From Desulfosporosinus sp. BRH_c37 (GTDB lineage: Bacteria; Bacillota; Desulfitobacteriia; Desulfitobacteriales; Desulfitobacteriaceae): a DNA stretch of 38,227 nt. Both the position numbers and the translations under genes were made by a program. The stretch spans positions 1 through 38,227 of the forward strand of contig LOEW01000044.1 of assembly GCA_001516045.1 (NCBI GenBank), read 5' to 3'. Positions 25,257 through 33,389 of the stretch are shown in pieces. The first letter of the stretch is position 1. Every line of letters starts with the position of its first letter. The notes below the pieces were generated by a model. It was not told where the DNA came from. It searched no databases and saw nothing but the letters and a program-made list of their open reading frames with translations.

Positions 25257-26501
25257 TCAAGGCCTTGCAAAGTGTTCCATGATTTTTGCCCAAATACGTT
25301 GTGTTTCAAGAAATTCATGGTAATGCTTTTTGACATTTTTATGGTATTTCTCCAATTCAGCTAAGACAGTAATAAAATCAGCCCTTCCGAAATAAGCGCA
25401 GATTTTAGGCAATGTCTCGTTAAGCTGTTCTCGCATCTCTCCAATCTTTTCTTCATAACGATCCGGCTGCGTGATATAGAGCAGTAATGGCTTATAACGA
25501 ATCCAACCAATACAGGCCTTGTAAAAGCGAGTGGTAATTTGTTCGGTATCAGCTTTAATAAACTTCAACCGGAGTGGGAGAACACCTTCTAAAAGGGCAT
25601 TATAGGTAGCAAACCCGTCATGGAAGGTGTAGCACGGCACGCGTAAAACTTTTCTTTGGCTCAAGCAGGTACTTAAAAAAGTATCCTCTCCTCTTGCTCC
25701 TGGTGGATTGTAAAACGGAAAAATACGGCTAGGATCAGTAAGGTTAATACAAAGATTAGCCCCTGAGATGAATTTAGAATGGTTTATTTCCTGCACCTCT
25801 ATAGCATCAACGCTAGTCAATATCTTTGTATCAGCATAGGTTACCCCGCCGTTTTTCATAACATTTTTCAAGGTATCCCAGTTAATGATATCATTGCTGA
25901 TAGCCTCAATAAAAGAACGAAAATCCCCTTCGGCCAAAGTATCATTAAATTCCATATAGGGAATCGGTGATATATAGCCACAGTGATTTCCGTGGGTGAT
26001 GTCCGCTTGAGAGATATATTCAAGATGGCTTGTCAGAATCTCCTGACCTCCCCAAATTGCAGTTTTGCCCGTATTGGTCACTGCCATCGGGTATTCGTCG
26101 TCGTCCAGAAAAACCAGATAATCCATATTCTGCTTTATAGCGTTATATAGCACAGCGTTACGCTTGGCTGCATACCCCTTGCCAAAAATAATGCGAACTT
26201 CATTAACATTGATGACGTTTTCTCGAATTAAGTAGTCAATTTCTTCTATCATAGCGATGCTTCCAATAAATTTGCTACTATCAATCTGCTCGGCTAGTTC
26301 TGGGTGTATATTGGTGTAATCCGATATTTTGGTTTTATGATAAGTGAGATCATATGCTACAAAAAGATTTAAACTGATCTCTTTGTTTTCTACCAGACCG
26401 GATTCCTTCCAGGTGTGTATGTAGGTTCTCAGCACCTTTTGAAAACTCTTTCTCCCAGTCGCAAAACCGATTCCAACTTTAATCTTTACGTCCGTCCTCA
26501 T
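25257..26501 (-). CDS. GT-A type glycosyltransferase-like protein
   Basis: 414 residues, cytosolic, no membrane segments. It begins VKIKVGIGFATGRKSFQKVLRTYIHTW, a GT-A style first strand and helix, and has YLVFLDDDEYPMAV at residues 128-141, where DDDEYP (133-138) looks like the metal- and nucleotide-sugar-binding DxD motif. Later YNPPGARGEDTFLSTCL resembles the GED catalytic-base region and HDGF follows. The C-terminus is helical. It therefore looks like a GT2-like transferase; donor and acceptor are unknown, and no other polysaccharide genes are near. The ATG follows GAAAGGAGTGA. It is convergent to the his operon. A similar approximately 20-bp stretch (TGCATTATTxACGCTxA) lies on each side of it, near 25135 and 26768, so the gene may have been inserted. 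Confidence 0.65.
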   Translation of the reverse strand: MRTDVKIKVGIGFATGRKSFQKVLRTYIHTWKESGLVENKEISLNLFVAYDLTYHKTKISDYTNIHPELAEQIDSSKFIGSIAMIEEIDYLIRENVINVNEVRIIFGKGYAAKRNAVLYNAIKQNMDYLVFLDDDEYPMAVTNTGKTAIWGGQEILTSHLEYISQADITHGNHCGYISPIPYMEFNDTLAEGDFRSFIEAISNDIINWDTLKNVMKNGGVTYADTKILTSVDAIEVQEINHSKFISGANLCINLTDPSRIFPFYNPPGARGEDTFLSTCLSQRKVLRVPCYTFHDGFATYNALLEGVLPLRLKFIKADTEQITTRFYKACIGWIRYKPLLLYITQPDRYEEKIGEMREQLNETLPKICAYFGRADFITVLAELEKYHKNVKKHYHEFLETQRIWAKIMEHFARP

Positions 26502-26874
26502 TTAGTCACTCCTTTCAATACAGAATCAGCTTAGAACATTACCACAAGTACGAAATAAAGATAAGGTTGCCCCATATTACGAACAAACTCATCTTTTCAA
26601 TAACACTCTGATGCTTGCACGACACTATTTATAATCCTCCACTGGATTCAGCGCTAAAGCGGATATCCAATCAGGAATCAACGTAGTCCCACAAGCTTAG
26701 CGGAAATGTGAGTGACAGGTGGTCTTCCGTTGGCGTCGTTATAGGCGATTACAATTATGTTTATTATGCATTATTAACGCTTACCTGAATCTACCTTTCT
26801 TGAATTATCTAATCTGTTGTTTTCTGGAGCTAGAAAGGGCGCTACCGTTGCCACAGGTGCCAACTAACTTGCTT
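26502..26874. other. Gene-free region between the glycosyltransferase and small genes
   Basis: I see no supported gene. The stretch around 26652-26690 (GCGCTAAAGCGGATATCCAAT..AGGAAT..GTAG) looks like a decayed copy of the 51-bp unit found at 32762 and 33165-33318. A plus-strand 60-codon frame here has no ribosome site. Confidence 0.4.
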
Positions 26875-27069
26875 TTAATAATTACTGGCTCGCTCTTCTA
26901 AGTGAGCTTTCATAACGCTCTTTAAAGCATCATCTGTCTTTGTACAAATTCTCCTAACTCGGAACTTGTCCTTCATCACACCACTAGTATTAACATGAGC
27001 TTGTAAAATTTTTTCGGTGCTAATGTTCAAGGTAGTGCCTGGGCAGGTTTCCGTGATAGCTTTAGCCAT
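26875..27069 (-). CDS. Small protein of unknown function (64 residues)
   Basis: I do not recognise the family with certainty. The ATG at 27069 has a strong AAAGGAGG seven or so bases upstream, which argues for translation. The sequence is basic, with an N-terminal beta-like part (TTLNISTEKILQAHVNT) and a C-terminal helix-prone DDALKSVMKAHLEE. It faintly resembles the small DUF1659-type proteins of spore formers in length and pattern, but this is weak. It lies in a run of small minus-strand genes with 27103-27216 and 27238-28177. Confidence 0.6.
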   Translation of the reverse strand: MAKAITETCPGTTLNISTEKILQAHVNTSGVMKDKFRVRRICTKTDDALKSVMKAHLEERASNY

Positions 27070-27102
27070 TTGAATAAAGCCTCCTTTAGAATTTACGTAT
27101 AC

Positions 27103-27216
27103 TCAAGAACTTTTTTGATTCCGGCAAATAGTTGTAATAGGCCAAAAATCTACTCCCTCAATAATGGTTTCAATAATATGGTTCATTGTTTCCAACCCAT
27201 TCAACCGGTTTGCCAT
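27103..27216 (-). CDS. Possible 37-residue peptide
   Basis: Minus-strand frame starting MANRLNGLETMNHIIETIIEG and ending CRNQKSS, between two better-supported small genes of the same strand. GAGG lies about 13 bases upstream of the ATG, too far for a strong site. The predicted amphipathic helix and lack of gaps make it plausible as a small operon member, but it may be chance. Confidence 0.25.
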   Translation of the reverse strand: MANRLNGLETMNHIIETIIEGVDFWPITTICRNQKSS

Positions 27217-27237
27217 TGATACAAAATCCTCACACCA

Positions 27238-27525
27238 CTAAAAGTTTTCTGGATGTTGAAAAAAATAAATAACTCTTGGCAGATTATCAGAGATTACTTT
27301 TTCCACGAATTCATCTGAAACTACGAAGGACGTTCCGATATTAGAAAATTGCCAGAATGGAATTTTTATGTCGCGATATCTGTATTTCAAATACCCTTCT
27401 CCGTGATCGAAACCCCCAAAACACGGTAAGGATAGGGTAGGAGAATGTAGACTCAAGTCTTTGGTGTTTTCAATTTTGGATTTTAGTTCAGTGACTTTTT
27501 TGTAGCTTACTTTACTTTTAGTCAT
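27238..27525 (-). CDS. Hypothetical protein, partner of the DUF1836-like gene
   Basis: 95 residues, no membrane segment, family not recognised. It is lysine-rich at the N-terminus (KSKVSYKKVTELKSKIE) and beta-rich after (YLKYRYRDIKIPFWQFSNIGTSFVVSDEFVEKVISD). Its ATG overlaps the end of the upstream gene by 8 bp (ATGACTAA), so the two are translationally coupled and probably act together. Confidence 0.65.
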   Translation of the reverse strand: MTKSKVSYKKVTELKSKIENTKDLSLHSPTLSLPCFGGFDHGEGYLKYRYRDIKIPFWQFSNIGTSFVVSDEFVEKVISDNLPRVIYFFQHPENF

Positions 27526-28177
27526 TTATACTCCCATCCGTTGAAGGTTCAACCCACTTTAGAATAAGCTCCCTAGTAAAACTTGCCCACTTAGATATTG
27601 TCAAAAATGTCATAAAGGTAGATGCCTTAATATCATCTTCCGAAGGATTCCTTTTAGCTCTAATAATTTCTAATGCTCTACCGAAAAGGACATTTAGGCT
27701 TGGGGTTAGTTTCTCAATCTCACTAAATAGAGATAAATGATATTCATATAACTCAACTAATGAGAAATCTGATATTGACTCTCCAAAGTCAATGATTTCT
27801 TTAGCCTCTTTTAATTCAAACAGAACCTTAAGATCGTGAGTCATTAGAATTCTAGCTACTTGTTGTGGAGGATACTTTTTACCGTCTGGACTTTTAATAA
27901 TGCCTCGTTTTATCCAGTTCTGAATTGTTGCAACTTCGAAAGCTGGATCATTCACACCAATTATAGATCCAATGGAGTTACTTGTGCCTAATTTAACAAT
28001 TTGTGATGCCATTAACTCTATCTCAGGTATGCCTTTATTATTACTAAACTTAGAAAACAAAGGACCTTCAACGCTACCAATAATCATTTCAACTGGCCCC
28101 AAAAAGCCTCCGAAAGAAGTCTCAGTAGCAATTGAATTGGCGTGTGTATTTTTTTTAATTGTTTCATCATCTGACAT
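27518..28177 (-). CDS. DUF1836-like HTH protein
   Basis: 219 residues. Residues about 75-135 (EVATIQNWIKRGII..KKYPPQQVARILMTHDLKVLFELKEAKEII) follow the DUF1836 pattern, a MerR-like HTH where T-I-Q-N-W-x-K-R-G-I-I is the recognition helix and wing. The N-terminal part mentions a typical DUF1836 lead-in (PEIELMASQIVKLG). The C-terminal 80 residues are helical and unfamiliar. Likely a regulator; targets unknown, perhaps its own two-gene operon. Assignment is from pattern memory, not alignment. Confidence 0.6.
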   Translation of the reverse strand: MSDDETIKKNTHANSIATETSFGGFLGPVEMIIGSVEGPLFSKFSNNKGIPEIELMASQIVKLGTSNSIGSIIGVNDPAFEVATIQNWIKRGIIKSPDGKKYPPQQVARILMTHDLKVLFELKEAKEIIDFGESISDFSLVELYEYHLSLFSEIEKLTPSLNVLFGRALEIIRAKRNPSEDDIKASTFMTFLTISKWASFTRELILKWVEPSTDGSIND

Positions 28178-28423
28178 CTAAACACAACCTTAAATTAATA
28201 TCATATAATCTTTATTAAGTATAATGTATATTAAAATTTACGTAATACAGTCAGGTGACTTCCTTATAAGTCTATAATAGATCGTTTATATTTAAGAGTC
28301 AAGCGAAATTTCCATTTTGAGTTAATATACTCCAAATATTTACTTCATCTCCTGAGGGAGGGCATTTTCGTAGATATATATTTCTTTAAAGATTGGGTAA
28401 TCGAGTATAATAGGGGAAGAAGA
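28178..28423. other. AT-rich intergenic region upstream of the DUF1836-like gene
   Basis: Gene-free and AT-rich, presumably holding the promoter of the minus-strand genes. I could not define promoter boxes with confidence. The following bases hold the hisE relic listed separately. Confidence 0.4.
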
Positions 28424-28508
28424 GTGTCAGACATATTCTATAATGTCTTGGTATGCTGGAAGAGCGTGGTTGGTGAGGACTAGGGAGCTACTTAAGAGGT
28501 TGAAATAG
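28424..28508 (+). pseudogene. Decayed 3' fragment of hisE
   Basis: About 85 bp align with the last codons of hisIE (24925-25022). One frame reads VSDIFYNVLV (hisIE has VSDLFYHVLV), then one base is lost (GGTATG for GGTGATG), and the next frame reads MLEERG; further on, AGGGAGCTACTTAAGAGG and a final AAATAG parallel the RELLSRRK-stop end. The rest of hisE is absent. It sits 3.4 kb from the intact gene in the same orientation. Confidence 0.75.
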
Positions 28509-28530
28509 GGACAGCTTCATACTTATAGAG

Positions 28531-28568
28531 TAACAAGGCTGGAAGTGCTATAGCTTCCAGCCTTGTTG
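28531..28568. terminator. Long perfect hairpin, possible bidirectional terminator
   Basis: AACAAGGCTGGAAG pairs with CTTCCAGCCTTGTT around an 8-nt loop. It would end any transcript from the hisE relic region before the NUDIX gene. A related hairpin follows that gene at 29467. Confidence 0.7.
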
Positions 28569-28694
28569 CTTCGTTTACTCGCATGATTCTTTAAGGATTT
28601 GGATGTGAAGGAATAACAGAAATTATGACGAATTAATCAATGAAATACAAAAGAATATTGTGCTGCGAGAGTATATGAGAGGTAAGTGAAGAGC

Positions 28695-29360
28695 ATGGAT
28701 GAATCTGTAATGGAAGGCTTAAAAGAAAAGTTGCCAGTTATTCCTGGTATAAATGGCAAAGACGAATATTTTAGTTCTGCTGTATTAGTGTTACTTATGC
28801 TAGTAAATAAAGAGTATCATTTTGTCTTTCAAAAAAGAGCTGCAAATATTAGACAAGCAGGAGAAATTTGTTTTCCGGGTGGAAGCTTTGAACCGGAACT
28901 AGATACTAGTTTTCGAGAGACAGCAATTAGAGAAACTTCTGAAGAGTTAGGCGTTAACTGTGAGAAAATAAGGGTTATAGGTAAGCTTGATACAATTATT
29001 GCCCCGCTGGGTATTACTGTAAACGCATTTTTAGGCATTGTTGATATTGGCGGTTTGGATGATTTACGTATAAGCACAGCAGAGGTTGAAAAGGTTTTTA
29101 CGGTTCCAGTTTCATATTTTGTAGATACAGAACCCGAGGCTTATAAAGTAAACTTCTTTGCTCATCCTTCATACACCAATCATGCTGGAGAAGAAGTGAT
29201 TATTTTTCCAGCTCAAGAATTGGGTTTGCCGAAGCGGTATTGGAGACCGTGGGAAACTACTAAATATAATATTTTCGTTTATAGAGTTGCAGGAGAAACG
29301 ATATGGGGAATTACGGCGAGATTAGTCAGAGATGTTGTTGCAAAAATAAAGAGTTTATAG
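28695..29360 (+). CDS. NUDIX hydrolase, CoA pyrophosphatase-like (NudL type)
   Basis: About 221 residues. The NUDIX box is ICFPGGSFEPELDTSFRETAIRETSEELGV, with the R-E-x-x-E-E-x-G metal-binding core, preceded by VFQKRAANIRQAGEICFPGG, which is the layout of CoA/ADP-ribose pyrophosphatases; the expected downstream LDTIIAPLGITVNAFLG parallels the L-x-P-x-x-x-V-x-P-F region of NudL. The likely role is cleaning up oxidised CoA or similar nucleoside diphosphate compounds. The ATG at 28695 is chosen because GAGAGG precedes it, although spacing is long; a GTG three codons earlier is too close to that site. Single-gene unit bracketed by hairpins. Confidence 0.88.
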   Translation: MDESVMEGLKEKLPVIPGINGKDEYFSSAVLVLLMLVNKEYHFVFQKRAANIRQAGEICFPGGSFEPELDTSFRETAIRETSEELGVNCEKIRVIGKLDTIIAPLGITVNAFLGIVDIGGLDDLRISTAEVEKVFTVPVSYFVDTEPEAYKVNFFAHPSYTNHAGEEVIIFPAQELGLPKRYWRPWETTKYNIFVYRVAGETIWGITARLVRDVVAKIKSL

Positions 29361-29466
29361 ACAAGTTGAAGGGGGTAGTAAATATTCTCAAGCTGATGAG
29401 TCATTAGAAAAATTGGCAAGGAGATTTGCCGAGTAGACGGAAGTTGAGGAAGTCTATTTATTAATA

Positions 29467-29503
29467 GAGAAACAAGGCTGGAAGCGCTAATGCTCCGGCC
29501 TTT
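29467..29503 (+). terminator. Terminator after the NUDIX gene
   Basis: AAGGCTGGAAGC pairs with GCTCCGGCCTT around GCTAAT, followed by TTTTTT. It overlaps the 3' end of the convergent minus-strand gene (stop at 29487). Between the NUDIX stop and this point, a frame ending SLEKLARRFAE-stop near 29435 may be a remnant of another gene. Confidence 0.8.
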
Positions 29504-30038
29504 TTTGCCATTGGAGTGCCCTATTTATGATATTGCGTTTAAGCGAAAAATCTAGAATCTCAGTCTTTTCTCCATTCGGATCTGTCGACCACTCCTTTTG
29601 AACCACACAATAAAATCCTGGATACAACATTTGATCTGCAGTCAGTTCTATTGCACCGGGAATTGGTGTGTTCGGGGAATAAACTATTTCTATTGCCTGG
29701 TGCCATGTCCATCCTAGTTGGTCACCGGATAAATATTCCCATAGTTTAACTTTTTGCCATGCCCCAGCACCTAATGGTAATTCCCCAAGAATCATGGGGT
29801 CAAAGAGTTTATCCCATTTTCTCTCGATAAAAATGATATTAGTTGCATTCCAATCAAAAGTTATCGGGTCTGCCACTTCTCCTTGTAGAAAGATCTCCCA
29901 ATTTTCTAAAGTTCCTTTGAATGTCCGTGCCTGAGCGTTATAACCATATTCATCAGTTTGGGCAGATGCAACACTTGGGAAGGAAAGTATCATTACAATC
30001 AGTAAAATAATGAAAAAAATTTTTAGTTTAGCTTTCAT
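29487..30038 (-). CDS. Exported protein of unknown function
   Basis: 183 residues with a clear signal peptide: KAKLKIF, a hydrophobic core of about 15 residues, then SVASAQTD with cleavage expected after A-S-A (residues 24-26). The mature part is small and aromatic-rich (WEIFLQGEVADPITFDWNATNIIFIERKWDKLF.., LGWTWHQAIEIVY, YPGFYCVVQKEW). I do not recognise a named domain. It should act outside the membrane. Convergent with the NUDIX gene. Confidence 0.8.
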   Translation of the reverse strand: MKAKLKIFFIILLIVMILSFPSVASAQTDEYGYNAQARTFKGTLENWEIFLQGEVADPITFDWNATNIIFIERKWDKLFDPMILGELPLGAGAWQKVKLWEYLSGDQLGWTWHQAIEIVYSPNTPIPGAIELTADQMLYPGFYCVVQKEWSTDPNGEKTEILDFSLKRNIINRALQWQKRPEH

Positions 30039-30212
30039 ACCAAATCATCCTAGAATAATAAATTATTTCCTTGTCCAATTATATAATTTGTTTTCTTGAA
30101 TTTCGCGAATATTATGAAAAATACTGTCGATTGGAAATTGAGAATTGAATATGTCAATAAATATAGAGATGGAATATAATACCATAGCCTCGTGAAAGGT
30201 GGGGGAAACACA

Positions 30213-31055
30213 GTGTTAGTAGAAAGCAAGAAAGTGGAAGAAATGAACTATTTTGAACTTTTGGCTTGGCTGGGTATAGGCAGTTCCCATCCGGGAGGCT
30301 TCCGTGCTACTCAACAGAATCTGGACTATATGCAGGTAAAGTCTGAGGAATATGTACTTGATGCTGGGTGTGGTAGCGGTCTTACTGCTTGTCACTTGGC
30401 CAAAACTATAGGTTGTAAAATCATAGGAGTCGATATTAATCCCCAAATGATTGAAAAAGCATGCCTAAGGGCGGAAAAAGAGGGTGTTTCCCATCTAGTA
30501 GAGTTTAGGTTGGCAGATGTTAATAATCTCCCTTTTGCTGATAACCACTTTGATTTGGTGATAGCTGAATCTATATTGGTATTTTTAGACAAAGTAAAAG
30601 TGTACCAGGAGTTCTATCGAGTCCTCAAACCAGAGGGAAGAGTTGCTGATCTAGAAATGGTTCTGCTTGCTGAATTGCCCGCTAATCTTAGAATGCAGAT
30701 GGAGGCGTGCTTCGGTTCAGGCACCAATCCATTGCCCGTTGAAGAATGGCTTAATGCATTAACACAAGCGGGATTTCAGGATGTAGTTATTAAGAATCCG
30801 CAACGAATGAAGAATAATGGCAATGTGATTTTGAACGAACTCAAAAAGGATTGGGTTCTAATAAAGGGTCTTACGGAAAAAGCTGCCAACTTCCCTGGCT
30901 TAATTACCAGATTGCAGAAAAATGCCGGTTTTATGAAGAGAAACCGAGGCTATTTTGGATTTGGTCTTATCTGTGGGCGAAAACCAACTCCCCCTCCGTC
31001 TCCCGAGAAAGTTGGTTTCAAAGATTGGGTACTGCAGGTATTACACTGGAAGTGA
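30213..31055 (+). CDS. Class I SAM-dependent methyltransferase
   Basis: About 280 residues. SAM-binding motif I is VLDAGCGSGLTACHLA, followed by IIGVDINPQMIEKA (motif II acidic loop), FRLADVNNLPFADNHFDLVIAESILVF (motifs post-II and III), and FYRVLKPEGRVADLEM. This is the Methyltransf_11/UbiE-like fold acting on an unknown small molecule or lipid. The N-terminal MNYFELLAWLGIGSSHPGGFRAT region may bind substrate. The GTG at 30213 is preferred because AGGTGGGGG lies just upstream; a GTG seven codons earlier precedes that site. It stands alone. Confidence 0.9.
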   Translation: MLVESKKVEEMNYFELLAWLGIGSSHPGGFRATQQNLDYMQVKSEEYVLDAGCGSGLTACHLAKTIGCKIIGVDINPQMIEKACLRAEKEGVSHLVEFRLADVNNLPFADNHFDLVIAESILVFLDKVKVYQEFYRVLKPEGRVADLEMVLLAELPANLRMQMEACFGSGTNPLPVEEWLNALTQAGFQDVVIKNPQRMKNNGNVILNELKKDWVLIKGLTEKAANFPGLITRLQKNAGFMKRNRGYFGFGLICGRKPTPPPSPEKVGFKDWVLQVLHWK

Positions 31056-31142
31056 AGCATATACGATAACTAAATGGTTCTTTTGATCATAATAATCTTA
31101 TTAACAAATCTAAAAAACCCCAAACATTTCTGTATATAAAGA

Positions 31143-31178
31143 CGAAGAGAACCCGTAAGTAAAATACGAGTTCTCTCG
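31143..31178. terminator. Hairpin between convergent genes
   Basis: GAGAACCCGTA pairs with TACGAGTTCTC (one mismatch) around AGTAAAA, extended by CGA/TCG. No clear T run on either side, so efficiency is uncertain. It separates the methyltransferase and aminotransferase genes. Minus-strand codons at 31188-31257 end in VAIDKMIN-stop and could be the tail of a lost gene. Confidence 0.5.
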
Positions 31179-31259
31179 GATATTAGTTAATCATTTTATC
31201 AATAGCAACGTTAAGTGCTTGGGAAGGCTTCAATGCTGTAAGACTTTCGCTCCTTAAAA

Positions 31260-32552
31260 TCAAACCGCTAAATCTTTGAATCCCTGATATATAAGATCAA
31301 AAAGTTGTTCAATATCTTGTTCCTCGACACACGAGAAGGCAATACGCACATCGCTTTCTCCTAGTGATATTAAGCCCACACCATATTGATCGAGCAGGTG
31401 ATTGCGCAAGACCTCGGCCTGCACTCCTTTGAGTTTAAGACAAATGAAGTACCCTGAATTAAATGGATAGTAGTCCCATGCATCGCGATATTTCTCCTGT
31501 TTGAGTATCTCTTTAACTTTTAAAGCGCGTTTTGTTAATACGTCTAATATTTCTTGCTTCTGGGTTTGGAAGTCTGGAGATTGAAGTGCTTTTAGAACGA
31601 TAGTTTGGGACGGGTGAGAAGAACTTGAAATCGTACCCCGAATAATACCTAGCGTCTTTTTTTCTAAGGCATTTAATATCGCTGGATACTCACTCGCGTA
31701 GGTGATAAATCCTACCCGAAAGCCCCACACATAGTCCTCTTTCGTAGCGCCATCCACCTTGATGGCTAATATTCTAGGATGCAGATTAGCGATCCTAGCA
31801 AACAAGGATTCTTTAATGGAGTCTTCAAAGAATAACCCGAAATAGGCATCATCTGCAATGACGACCAAGTTCACTCCCTGTTGGGCCACTTCTTTCAGTG
31901 CTTCAACGATCTCTACTGCTTCTAGTTCATTTGGTGTATACCCTGTCGGGTTATTTGGGAAATTAAGTAAGATGATAGCCTTTCCGCGTTCTTTATTACT
32001 AAGTAAAGCTTCTTTCATTCCTGACGTATTAAAGGTCCCCTCTTTAGTATAGAAGGGGAATGTGATGCTTTTTGCACCTCTGCGAACCCCAAAGATAAGA
32101 TTATAATTACCCCATATTTTATCAGGTAGAATCAAGGCGTCGTTTTCGTCAATAAATAGATCGCCTATTATACTTAGACCATGGGTTAAGGCATTGGTAA
32201 CAATAGGGATGCTAAAGGATTTACCCTTTAAAGAAGGGTTATCGATTAGTATTTTTTCTCGCCAAAGTTGTCTTAGCTCAGGTTTTCCTGCAGGGGGAGC
32301 ATAGGGATAAAGGTCTTTAGGAGCGTAATTGGCTAACGTTTCCTGGATTAACGGCAAGAACATTGGTTGATCTCGTTCAGTCACAATTCCTATCGTGGCA
32401 TTAAAACGATGAGCTTTCTGCTTAGCCTCTGCAGATTGAGTTAGGATGCCCTTGGGGTAGTACAAGTTTTTCCCAAGTTCCGATAATAATTCGTAAACAT
32501 GAGGATTATCTCGAAGTATCTCACGATTTAAGTCTTGGGCGATCTCATTCAT
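31260..32552 (-). CDS. PLP-dependent class I/II aminotransferase
   Basis: 430 residues of the fold-type I aminotransferase family. Seen are TNALTHGLSIIGDLFIDENDALILPD, the NFPNNPTGY asparagine/proline motif, VIADDAYFGLFFED (aspartate and tyrosine that hold PLP), VDGATKEDYVWGFRVGF where the lysine of ATKE should form the Schiff base and the arginine of GFRVGF binds phosphate, and SLGESDVRIAFSC with the substrate-carboxylate arginine. The overall look is of an aromatic/aspartate-type aminotransferase; substrate unknown. It is distant from the his operon and is not an obvious HisC. The ATG follows AAGGGAGAGAA. Confidence 0.88.
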   Translation of the reverse strand: MNEIAQDLNREILRDNPHVYELLSELGKNLYYPKGILTQSAEAKQKAHRFNATIGIVTERDQPMFLPLIQETLANYAPKDLYPYAPPAGKPELRQLWREKILIDNPSLKGKSFSIPIVTNALTHGLSIIGDLFIDENDALILPDKIWGNYNLIFGVRRGAKSITFPFYTKEGTFNTSGMKEALLSNKERGKAIILLNFPNNPTGYTPNELEAVEIVEALKEVAQQGVNLVVIADDAYFGLFFEDSIKESLFARIANLHPRILAIKVDGATKEDYVWGFRVGFITYASEYPAILNALEKKTLGIIRGTISSSSHPSQTIVLKALQSPDFQTQKQEILDVLTKRALKVKEILKQEKYRDAWDYYPFNSGYFICLKLKGVQAEVLRNHLLDQYGVGLISLGESDVRIAFSCVEEQDIEQLFDLIYQGFKDLAV

Positions 32553-33051
32553 TTATTTCTCTCCCTTATTTCTTCCAAATATCACTTCTTGTTAGTTTCA
32601 GTTAGCATATAATCTAAATTCTACACTAAAATGTTTCTTTCATCCATTATAATGCAATATACATTACACTTTTTCATACTATAAATATGTTTGACGATAC
32701 TGATGGTTAACGATATAATTCGTCACAGATGGTCTCTTTTCGCCATCCTCGGCTACAGGGAGTATCGCTGAAGCCGCTATCCGCAAAGGAATACCTACCG
32801 GCGTAGGATAGTTCGAGTCTTGGCTTCAGAGATACTTTGTCCATCCATGGACAAGCGCATCAGCATATCAAAGGTGACGACACAGGATGTGTCTAGCGTC
32901 GAATGCGCCAAGGATAATATAGGTTAACCGGACGTGATCATAGAGATACTATCCTTTTAAAATTAATAGAGATTTGAGAATAGAACTTGCTTTATATGAA
33001 AGTGCAGGGGTCCAAGAGTATAGTAAAGGAATTATATATAATTATTAGAGA
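32553..33051. repeat. Intergenic region with one 51-bp repeat unit
   Basis: No gene. A unit at 32762-32812 (GTATCGCTGAAGCCGC.. to ..ACCGGCGTAGGATAG) matches the tandem units at 33165-33318. ACTTTGTCCATCC and GGACAAGCGC lie near 32840. The remainder is AT-rich without clear signals. Confidence 0.6.
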
Positions 33052-33363
33052 TTTATCCAAATCGTAAGACTCCCACTTCAAGTGGGAGTGGTACACCTCA
33101 TTCTGTTTCGGTGACGATAGCCTCCAGTACGATAGTCTCCAGTGACGAAAGCCTCCAGTGGAGGGTTTCGCCGTAGCCGCGTATCCCAAAAGGAAAACTT
33201 CGCGGCGAAGGATTAGTATCGCCGAAGCCGTGATCCCAATAGGAATACTTACCGGCGTAGGATAGAGTATCGCCGAAGCGCACGGCCCTAAACGAATACT
33301 TCGCGCCTAGGATGACTTATGTCACCGAAGACTCGATGTTCAGCTTTAGTTGAACGAGTTCAC
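33052..33363 (-). repeat. Palindromic element E2 (IS200/IS605-like ends, long form, inverted)
   Basis: On the minus strand it starts GTGAACTCGTTCAACT and ends with TCTTACGATTTGGATAA. Left hairpin 33338-33355 (GTTCAGCTTTAGTTGAAC), right hairpin ACTCCCACTT/AAGTGGGAGT at 33069-33089. The interior is filled with ACGATAG.CTCCAGT units and 51-bp repeats. CTTCGGTG next to the left hairpin can pair with CACCGAA near the right one. No transposase. Confidence 0.75.
33165..33318 (+). repeat. Three tandem degenerate 51-bp repeats
   Basis: Units at 33165-33215, 33216-33266 and 33267-33318 share GTATCGCCGAAGCC, ATCCCAA.AGGAATACTT and CGGCGTAGGAT. A fourth copy is at 32762-32812, and parts appear near 23888 (inverted) and perhaps 26652. 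Function unknown. Confidence 0.75.
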
Positions 33364-33389
33364 TAAAATATTTAGGGGAGGAATTTATA

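Noticed and set aside
26719..26901. Plus-strand 60-codon hydrophobic frame
   Set aside because: No ribosome site, overlaps the 3' end of a better-supported minus-strand gene, odd Cys/Leu/Arg composition.
31260..32552. Aminotransferase as the missing HisC
   Set aside because: At 430 residues, far from the his operon and in the opposite direction, with aspartate/aromatic-type motifs; no feature points to histidinol phosphate.
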